Assembly: GCA_021813585.1 (NCBI GenBank)
Contig: JAKAJV010000089.1
Location: forward strand, 1 to 51,647
DNA: 51,647 nt
Source: Bacteroidota bacterium
GTDB lineage: Bacteria > Bacteroidota > Ignavibacteria > Ignavibacteriales > Ignavibacteriaceae
Reading direction: 5' to 3'
The notes beneath the pieces were generated by a model, which was given only the letters and a program-made list of their open reading frames with translations, did no database searches and was not told where the DNA came from. Each line of letters begins with the position of its first letter. The first letter of the stretch is position 1. The position numbers and the translations under genes were made by a program. This document shows, piece by piece, positions 45,397 to 51,647 of this stretch.

Positions 45397-46482
45397 ATGA
45401 AATCAATACTTGTAATTGAAGACGAAGAAATAGTAAGAAAAAATCTTGAGGACTTGCTTGAAAGCGAAGGATTTAAAGTACTAAGCGAATCGAACGGCGA
45501 AGACGCATACCATACGGCGGTAATGAAGGAGCCGGATATTATACTAAGCGATATAAATATGCCGGGGATGAACGGGATAGAACTGTTGAAAAAGCTCCAG
45601 AGGAATGAAGTTACATCTTTAATCCCATTCATTTTTATTACAGCGAAAAATGAAATACGGGACATCCGTGCAGGGATGACTTCCGGCGCAGATGATTACA
45701 TAACAAAGCCTTTTTGTATAGACGATGTTTTGAATGCAGTTAATTCTAGACTAAGGAAGAGAGAAAATTATTTATCCGTAGTTATTGAGTTTAGGAATGT
45801 GCTGATGAAAAAAGTGCCGCATGAATTAAGAACGCCGTTGGTAGGAATATTGGGCCTGTCCGGAATAATTGAAGAAAATTTAGAATCGCTTTCTAAAGAC
45901 GAACTGCTTGAAATGGTGGAGAAGATCAGAAAGTCCGGTAAAAGGCTTCACCGCAGAATAGAAAAGTTTTTAGTGTATGGAGAATTACTATCTCAAAATT
46001 ATTTAACCGCCGGAGGAAGAAACAATTTCGAACCGGCTTCCGGAAAGTTATCTGAGACTTTATTATTAAAGGCTAAAGAGTGGGAAAGGAACAACGACAT
46101 ATATATACGGTTTGAGAAGGGCATCCTGAAAATATCGAATGTTGAGTATGAAATTATTCTAAACGAGCTGGCGGAAAACTCGTTAAAGTTTTCGGAAAAA
46201 GGAACCGGAATAAGAATTACAGGCGCACCGGAAGATAATTATTACATAACCAGGGTAATTGACAATGGCTGCGGCCTTCCGAATACCGTAATGAGTGAGA
46301 TTGAATTATTTAAACAATTTAGCGAAGGATGTACGACAGAAGGATTAGGCTTCGGATTGGCCATTGTTAAGAGAATAATAAGCAACAACAACGGAGAATT
46401 TAATTTAGAGAGTGGTTCCGGCACCGGAACAAAGGTAGAATTTAAAATACCGCTGTCGGATAATCAAATTATAAAAACATAG
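45397..46482 (+). CDS. Receiver-histidine kinase hybrid (361 aa)
   Basis: The receiver (1-120) has Asp52 (IILSDINMPG), FITAKNE and TKPF. A short linker leads to HisKA with KVPHELRTPLVGIL (His142) and a reduced ATPase domain with LNELAENSLKFSEKG, DNGCGLP and EGLGFGLAIVKRI. No sensor or membrane part is present. The receiver resembles that of the LytTR regulator upstream, and a phosphorelay among the kinase at 41902, this hybrid and a downstream regulator is possible. A 139-base gap with the near-duplicate CCGCTAACAACA / CCGCTAGCAACA precedes it. TGCGGC-AG-GCCGCA (46483-46496) directly follows the stop. Confidence 0.87.
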   Translation: MKSILVIEDEEIVRKNLEDLLESEGFKVLSESNGEDAYHTAVMKEPDIILSDINMPGMNGIELLKKLQRNEVTSLIPFIFITAKNEIRDIRAGMTSGADDYITKPFCIDDVLNAVNSRLRKRENYLSVVIEFRNVLMKKVPHELRTPLVGILGLSGIIEENLESLSKDELLEMVEKIRKSGKRLHRRIEKFLVYGELLSQNYLTAGGRNNFEPASGKLSETLLLKAKEWERNNDIYIRFEKGILKISNVEYEIILNELAENSLKFSEKGTGIRITGAPEDNYYITRVIDNGCGLPNTVMSEIELFKQFSEGCTTEGLGFGLAIVKRIISNNNGEFNLESGSGTGTKVEFKIPLSDNQIIKT

Positions 46483-46498
46483 TGCGGCAGGCCGCAAT

Positions 46499-46533
46499 GG
46501 AAGATGGAAAACGGGAAACGGAAGACGGGAGAC
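46499..46533 (+). repeat. Heptanucleotide tandem repeat, 5 copies (same family as 16286-16362)
   Basis: Units GGAAGAT, GGAAAAC, GGGAAAC, GGAAGAC and GGGAGAC occur in direct succession. They follow a TGCGGC-AG-GCCGCA palindrome just after a stop codon and precede the second cheW. The consensus GGRARAY is identical to the array 30 kb upstream. Confidence 0.92.
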
Positions 46534-46627
46534 TAATTAAAAATATATTGACACAAAAAATCCCGAAGGGATCACAATGTGACAAAAATTTAACTAGCAA
46601 TATTATAGAAATAGGAGGCGAGCAAGT

Positions 46628-47113
46628 ATGGAATTGAAATCGCAAACAGAAATAAAATCAAGCGAACTGCTGCAGATAGTCAGCTTTAGAATAGCGAACG
46701 AAGAATACGGGATTAACATACAAAATGTTCAGGAGATTAACCGTATGGTTCAAATAACGCAGGTGCCTAATTCTCCCGACTTTGTAGAAGGAGTAGTTAA
46801 TCTGCGCGGCAATATAATTCCCATAATCGAGTTGAGGAAAAAGCTAGGGCTGCCGAGGAAGGAACACGATAAAAACACGCGGATAATAGTAGCCGGTGTT
46901 AAAGATACTACCGCAGGCTTTATAGCCGATGCAGTAAGCGAAGTGCTGCGCATCCCGCAGGAATTGCTTGAAGCTCCGCCTGAAATAACTGCGGGAGTTA
47001 ATTCAAGATACATAAAATCGGTAGTTAAGCTGGAAAATAAACTATTAATTCTCATCGACCTTGAAAAAATTCTTACAGGCAAAGAAGAATACGAATTAGC
47101 AGAAACAATTTAA
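46628..47113 (+). CDS. cheW: Chemotaxis coupling protein CheW (copy 2)
   Basis: The 161-aa protein is the same length as copy 1 and shares most core motifs: LLQIVSFRIANEEYGINIQN, QEINRMVQITQVPN, FVEGVVNLRGNIIPIIELR, RKEHDKNTRIIV and LILIDLEKILTG. A strong AGGAGG ribosome site precedes the ATG. It sits 18 bases upstream of a chemoreceptor gene, repeating the cheW-mcp arrangement of copy 1. The upstream region holds a heptamer array and ATCCC-GAA-GGGAT hairpin (46560-46572); no sigma-28 match was found here, unlike copy 1. Confidence 0.95.
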   Translation: MELKSQTEIKSSELLQIVSFRIANEEYGINIQNVQEINRMVQITQVPNSPDFVEGVVNLRGNIIPIIELRKKLGLPRKEHDKNTRIIVAGVKDTTAGFIADAVSEVLRIPQELLEAPPEITAGVNSRYIKSVVKLENKLLILIDLEKILTGKEEYELAETI

Positions 47114-47131
47114 AAATATACGGAGGATAAA

Positions 47132-49267
47132 ATGAAATGGTTCTACAATATTAAAATGGCGACTAAGTTAACAGGGGCATTTATTGTTGTTTCATTACTT
47201 ACGGCAGTAGTAGGTTATGAAGGTTTGACTAATATGAGAATGATTAACCAACTGCTTGAAACTTTATATAAAAATGAAACGCTGGGCATTGCATACATTA
47301 AGGAAGCAAATGTAGACCTTATTTATTACGGCAGGGCGCAGAATAATTTTCTGCTGTCTTCTACTCAGGAAGATAGGGATAAATATTTGAATAGGATGAG
47401 ACAGTATGAAGATTTGCTTATGCGGAATGTAGCCTTGTCAAGGCCTCTAATCCAATCGGAGAAGGGGAAGGAATTAATTGCAAGTTTTGAAAGAGAGTGG
47501 AACGACTACCATACAGTAGTTGATAAAGTTGTTTCACTTGCAAAAAGTGAAAATCTGGACGCGAAAAGACAATCCGTTCAGCTCTCCGAGACTACTGCGC
47601 GTGAGAAATCGGACCTAATAGATACGCTGTTCGCTCAACTAGTTAGACTAAAAGAAGAACGCGGGAAAGAATTCTATACTGAAAGCGCAAACTTATATGC
47701 TGATGCCCGTACATATTTATTATTCTTAATGATTGGCGCAGTAGGAATAGGTATAGGGTTTGGTATTTTCATATCGGGGGTTATTAGCAAGCAGATTAAA
47801 TTAGTAGGCAGCAGAGTAAAGCAGCTTCAAGGCTTCTGTATTACCAATCTGGCTAACGGCATAAATGCTTTATCCAACGGAGACCTTTCGTTAAAAGTTG
47901 AATACGGTACTCCTTTGTTAAACCTGGGGACAAAGGATGAGATTGGCGAACTGGCAGGCAGCGTAGATAATATAATTGAAGCGACGGCAAATACGGTGCA
48001 GGGCTTTGAAAAAACGCGTGAAAAGATAAGGGAGGTTATCTCGGAAACAAATAACCTAACCGAAGCTTACCAGCGCGGCAATTTGGATATAAGAGGAAAT
48101 ACTGAAAATTATACCGGCGCATATAAGCAGCTTATCAGCAGCATTAACAACAGCGTAGGTGAAATAATAAGACCAGTAAAAGAAAGCTCGAAGGTAATTG
48201 AGGAAATATCTGCCGGCGATTTAACTGCAAGGGTAACGGGCGATTTTAAAGGCGATCATCAGCTTATTAAAAATAGTATAAATAATTTAGGAAATGCACT
48301 CCAAAAAATAATCGGCGAAGTTACTGAAGCAGTGCAGGCAACAGCCAGCGCAGCCAACCAGATTTCATCCAGCACAGAAGAAATGGCTGCAGGCTCTACG
48401 GAACAAAGCCAGCAGGCTTCCGAAGTTGCCGGCGCAGTAGAAGAAATGACCAGGACAATTTTGGAAACTACTAAGAATGCAGGCGCTGCAAGAGAAGCAT
48501 CGGGTAATTACGGCAGCATAGCAAAGGAAGGCGGCAATGTAGTTAATGAGACTATTGCAGGAATGAATAAGATTACCGAAGTAGTACAAAAATCTGCCGG
48601 AACCGTAAAGCAGCTGGGCAAGAGCAGTGAAGAGATAGGCGAGATAATTCAGGTTATAGACGATATAGCAGACCAGACAAATCTGCTTGCGTTAAATGCG
48701 GCAATAGAAGCAGCGCGTGCCGGTGAACAGGGGCGCGGCTTTGCAGTGGTTGCCGACGAAGTACGGAAACTGGCTGAAAGGACTACTAAGGCTACCAAGG
48801 AAATTGCGGCTATGATAAAGCAGATACAGAAAGATACCGTAGAGGCTGTAGTATCGATGGATGAAGGAACAAGCGAAGTTGAGAAAGGCCGGCTGCTGGC
48901 AGATAAAGCAGGCGAATCTCTTAAGCAGATAATAACCGGTGCCGAAAACGTTGTAGATATAATAACCCAAGTTGCTGCCGCAAGCGAAGAACAATCTACT
49001 GCATCTGAGCAGATAAGCAAGAATATAGAGGCAATCAGCAGTGTAATAGAGCAAAGCTCTGCCGGCATACAGCAAATAGCCCGGGCGGCTGAGGATTTAG
49101 GGAGGCTTACGTTAAATCTGGAATCGCTTATTTCAAAATTTAAAATCTCCGGCGTATCGGATGCTGTTAATAACAATACCGCGCAGGGAGGATCGATTAG
49201 AAAGAGTCTTCCGCACAGCGGAATTGGAAAATCTTACGTTAAACAAAACAGACATCTTGTAAGCTAA
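47132..49267 (+). CDS. Methyl-accepting chemotaxis protein (copy 2, 711 aa)
   Basis: It has membrane helices near residues 10-30 and 190-213 with a four-helix-bundle type sensor domain between them ([20 protein letters not shown] marks a common 4HB start). HAMP-like segments follow to about 390, including [10 protein letters not shown] and [11 protein letters not shown]. The signalling hairpin tip [20 protein letters not shown] is identical to copy 1, and the flanking helices are nearly so. The sensor domain differs strongly from copy 1, so it probably detects another signal. The C-terminal tail ends [13 protein letters not shown], echoing copy 1. AAATATACGGAGG precedes the ATG. Confidence 0.94.
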   Translation: MKWFYNIKMATKLTGAFIVVSLLTAVVGYEGLTNMRMINQLLETLYKNETLGIAYIKEANVDLIYYGRAQNNFLLSSTQEDRDKYLNRMRQYEDLLMRNVALSRPLIQSEKGKELIASFEREWNDYHTVVDKVVSLAKSENLDAKRQSVQLSETTAREKSDLIDTLFAQLVRLKEERGKEFYTESANLYADARTYLLFLMIGAVGIGIGFGIFISGVISKQIKLVGSRVKQLQGFCITNLANGINALSNGDLSLKVEYGTPLLNLGTKDEIGELAGSVDNIIEATANTVQGFEKTREKIREVISETNNLTEAYQRGNLDIRGNTENYTGAYKQLISSINNSVGEIIRPVKESSKVIEEISAGDLTARVTGDFKGDHQLIKNSINNLGNALQKIIGEVTEAVQATASAANQISSSTEEMAAGSTEQSQQASEVAGAVEEMTRTILETTKNAGAAREASGNYGSIAKEGGNVVNETIAGMNKITEVVQKSAGTVKQLGKSSEEIGEIIQVIDDIADQTNLLALNAAIEAARAGEQGRGFAVVADEVRKLAERTTKATKEIAAMIKQIQKDTVEAVVSMDEGTSEVEKGRLLADKAGESLKQIITGAENVVDIITQVAAASEEQSTASEQISKNIEAISSVIEQSSAGIQQIARAAEDLGRLTLNLESLISKFKISGVSDAVNNNTAQGGSIRKSLPHSGIGKSYVKQNRHLVS

Positions 49268-49302
49268 CCTTACCTTAAAATACAATTCGAAAATCCCCGA
49301 TT

Positions 49303-49332
49303 ATGATGGCATCTTTTAAAAGATGTCATCAT
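49303..49332 (+). terminator. Long palindrome after mcp copy 2
   Basis: ATGATGGCATCTTTT pairs with AAAAGATGTCATCAT with one G-U pair, giving an almost uninterrupted 15-base palindrome. It lies 36 bases after the stop and is followed by TTATAATTTT, so it can act as a terminator in the cheW-mcp direction. Confidence 0.75.
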
Positions 49333-49565
49333 TTATAATTTTCCTCAAGTTGAGGTACTTACAATTCCAACTGTATCGGGACTCATATTATCCGATATGA
49401 ATAATTTTATAATTTTTATTTAAGTTGTTTGAGAATTTTTCCGTTAAAAGGTATATTAGTCGGTAAAATATTAGGGGCGGTACGCGGAATAGATTTTAAT
49501 AACTCACGTAATACGGCAAAACAATTACGCGTTATTTATTGCCTTAAATACTGGATAAAGCAGAT

Positions 49566-51647
49566 ATGGTAAAGAAGACAAATAAATTATTACACGATAG
49601 CTACTATAAGCTGTTAAGGCATGCTAACGACATTATATTTATAACTGACAAAAACGGCGATATTAAATTCATAAATCAAAAGGCGATTCAAACCTACGGC
49701 TATACCGAAGAAGAGATATTAAATCTTAACATTAAAGATTTCAGAGCGGACTCACAAAGGATTACTTTAGAGAATATTAAGGATAGGGTTTCTGAAACCG
49801 GCGGGTATATGGTGGAAACTTTCCATAAGAAAAAAGACGGCTCGGTCTTTCCCGTAGAAATAAGCGTCCAGATTATCGAAATAGACGACGGAAAATTTAT
49901 TCAGGGGTTTGTACGCGACATAACCGAAAGGAAAGAATCTGAAAAGAAGATAACCCAGCTGAACCGCGTCTATGCAGTCTTAAGCAACATCAATCAGATG
50001 ATAGTTAGAATAAAAGACAAATCAATACTTTTTAGCGAGACTTGCGAGATTGCAGTAAGAGACGGCGGGTTTAAAATGGCATGGATAGGGATTGTAGACC
50101 CTTTGACCCGCATTATTAATGTAGTGTCTAACGCGGGCCATACAAACGATTACCTGGATAATCTGAAAATAGATTTGAATAACCCGGAATCTTTAACAGG
50201 ACTCGCGGGCAAGTGCATTAGTCTGGGAGCTTACCAGGTTTGCAACGACGTTGAGAAAGAGCCTTTAACGGTACGAAACGTTGAGGCCGCATTAAAGAAT
50301 AATTTCCTATCAATAGCATCATTCCCGCTGAAGATTAAAGAAGAAGTTTTCGGAGTAATTAATCTTTATTCCGATCTGATAAATTTTTTTACGCAGGATG
50401 AAATTAAACTGCTGGAAGAAATGGCAGGCGACATTTCTTATGCTGTAGAGTTTTTAAATAACGAATCGCTAAAAAGCATTACCGAAAAGGCGCTGAGGGA
50501 AAGCTACGAGAGATACAAAGAACTTTTCGAAAATAATCCCAGTCCGATGTGGATTTATAACACCGATAACTTAAGAATTATCGATGTGAATAAAACCGCT
50601 ATTTACCATTACGGGTATTCAAGGAATGAATTCCTTTCAATGACTCTGAAAGATTTACGCCCTGCGGAAGATATTCCTACTCTTGTTAGAATACTATCCG
50701 AGAATGAAAACGAGATTAGGCATACAAACGTAGTCCGGCATAAGAAGAAAGACGGTTCGATATTTTATGTTGAAATTAAATCCAATGTGCTGCCGTTTAA
50801 CGAACAAAATAATTACCGGATTGTACTTGCAAATGACATAACGGAAAGACTGAAGGCCGAGGAGGCGCTAAAAGATAGCGAAGAACGCATGAGGGTTATA
50901 ATTGAAGGCACTCCGCATTTATTCTTTTATGTTCAGGATGCCGGTGCCAGCATTAAGTACATCTCGCCTTCCGTTGAAAAGATTACAGGCTATAAAACTG
51001 AACAATGGCTGGGAAATAGAAGCTGGTTTATAACCGGCAATGAAATTAATAAGATTGCTGTGGAAGCTACTCATGCTCATCTGCGCGGCGACTTTCGGAT
51101 AAATCCGGTTGCTCTGGAAGTTCGTCATGCCGAAGGACATCCGATATTATTGGAAGCATATGAAAACCCGGTTATTAAGGATGGTAAAGTAGTAGGACTG
51201 CAGGGAGTTGCCCACGACATTACGGAAAAAAGCAAGGCTGTACATGCTTTAAGGGAAAGCGAGGAAAGGTTCCGCTTACTTTATGAAAATTTTATTGTCG
51301 GTCTATATAGAACAACTCCGGATGGTAAAATAATATTGGCTAATTCCGCAATGGTTAAAATGCTGGGTTACATTTCGTTCGATGAGCTTTCCTCTAGAAA
51401 TTTGGAAGTAGACGGTTATGAGCCTTCCTACAGGCGCTCGTCATTTATTGAAGCAATCGAGCGAGACGGGAAGGTTGTGGACTTTGAATCGGCCTGGAAA
51501 AAAAACGACGGCACTGTAATATTTGTTAGGGAGACCGCACAGGCAATTCGCGATGCCGGAGGAAAGACTTTATATTACGACGGCATGGTTGAGGATATTA
51601 CTGAATTTGTCAGGGCATCCGAGGAAATTAATAAATTAAGCCGGGCA
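49566..51647 (+). CDS. Multi-PAS/GAF sensor protein, probably a histidine kinase, 3'-truncated
   Basis: ATG at 49566 opens a frame that runs off the window (694 codons, no stop). Visible domains are PAS (about 15-125, ending GFVRDITERKESEKK), a GAF domain (about 140-300), and three more PAS domains (about 317-430, ending LANDITERLKAEE; 440-560, ending VAHDITEKSKA; and 569-690, ending MVEDITEF). There is no signal peptide or membrane helix, so it is cytoplasmic. The frame is continuous and typical PAC linkers recur, so it is intact as far as visible. The output domain lies beyond the window; by analogy with neighbours it is most likely HisKA-ATPase, but a diguanylate cyclase is possible. No clear ribosome site precedes the start. 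Confidence 0.85.
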   Translation, partial: MVKKTNKLLHDSYYKLLRHANDIIFITDKNGDIKFINQKAIQTYGYTEEEILNLNIKDFRADSQRITLENIKDRVSETGGYMVETFHKKKDGSVFPVEISVQIIEIDDGKFIQGFVRDITERKESEKKITQLNRVYAVLSNINQMIVRIKDKSILFSETCEIAVRDGGFKMAWIGIVDPLTRIINVVSNAGHTNDYLDNLKIDLNNPESLTGLAGKCISLGAYQVCNDVEKEPLTVRNVEAALKNNFLSIASFPLKIKEEVFGVINLYSDLINFFTQDEIKLLEEMAGDISYAVEFLNNESLKSITEKALRESYERYKELFENNPSPMWIYNTDNLRIIDVNKTAIYHYGYSRNEFLSMTLKDLRPAEDIPTLVRILSENENEIRHTNVVRHKKKDGSIFYVEIKSNVLPFNEQNNYRIVLANDITERLKAEEALKDSEERMRVIIEGTPHLFFYVQDAGASIKYISPSVEKITGYKTEQWLGNRSWFITGNEINKIAVEATHAHLRGDFRINPVALEVRHAEGHPILLEAYENPVIKDGKVVGLQGVAHDITEKSKAVHALRESEERFRLLYENFIVGLYRTTPDGKIILANSAMVKMLGYISFDELSSRNLEVDGYEPSYRRSSFIEAIERDGKVVDFESAWKKNDGTVIFVRETAQAIRDAGGKTLYYDGMVEDITEFVRASEEINKLSRA

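Noticed and set aside
46548-46553. TTGACA before cheW-2, considered a -35 box
   Set aside because: No acceptable -10 box lies 16-18 bases downstream; the position is occupied by a hairpin.
49445-49466. TAAA ... GTCGGTAA before the last gene, considered a sigma-28 promoter
   Set aside because: The spacer is 10 bases where 15 is needed.

Overview
The window looks like a flagellar and chemotaxis chromosome segment from an AT-rich, Gram-negative, motile bacterium. A probable outer-membrane beta-barrel, TPR-rich glycosyltransferases, many PAS histidine kinases, a CXXCH-bearing sensor kinase and Bacteroidota-style palindromic repeats suggest the Ignavibacteriota/Chlorobi/Bacteroidota neighbourhood. 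This placement is inference: there is no rRNA or other phylogenetic marker here, and no tRNA was recognised.

Region 1 (1-23822, all + strand) is a glycan-assembly island. It starts with the 3' part of a sugar N-formyltransferase. This overlaps a giant gene (644-14770, 4708 aa) that strings together about nine glycosyltransferase modules (seven GT2, one GT4-like, one GT9-like), five SAM-methyltransferase modules and TPR repeats. Four more modular glycosyltransferase/methyltransferase genes follow. The island ends directly at the flagellin gene, so its most likely target is flagellin, though O-antigen or another surface glycan cannot be excluded.

Region 2 (23823-27656) is a late flagellar cluster: fliC (flagellin), fliS, fliD, a small FliT-position gene and a FlgM-like anti-sigma factor. 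Flagellin has a textbook sigma-28 promoter (TAAA-N15-GCCGATAA). Its leader carries a hairpin with GGA in the loop, plus a second GGA in the Shine-Dalgarno sequence, the layout of a CsrA-controlled leader. Region 3 (27786-29895) encodes a soluble histidine kinase overlapping an NtrC-type sigma-54 activator, probably the FleS/FleR (FlrB/FlrC)-type flagellar hierarchy pair.

Region 4 (30005-35989, - strand) holds three histidine kinases, two with an N-terminal receiver. It is separated from region 3 by an inverted hexamer-repeat array. Region 5 (36425-49267, + strand) carries two cheW-mcp cassettes. Between them lie a MITE-like palindromic element, a secreted probable beta-barrel protein of unknown function, a membrane histidine kinase with a c-type haem motif in its periplasmic domain, a LytTR response regulator and a receiver-kinase hybrid. 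The window ends inside a large PAS/GAF sensor gene (49566 onward).

Together the genes describe making, decorating and regulating the flagellar filament, followed by sensory input to motility. The least-described parts are the giant glycosyltransferase/methyltransferase protein beside flagellin and the CsrA-type flagellin leader. Non-coding oddities include heptamer repeats at two loci, the hexamer palindrome and the MITE-like element.
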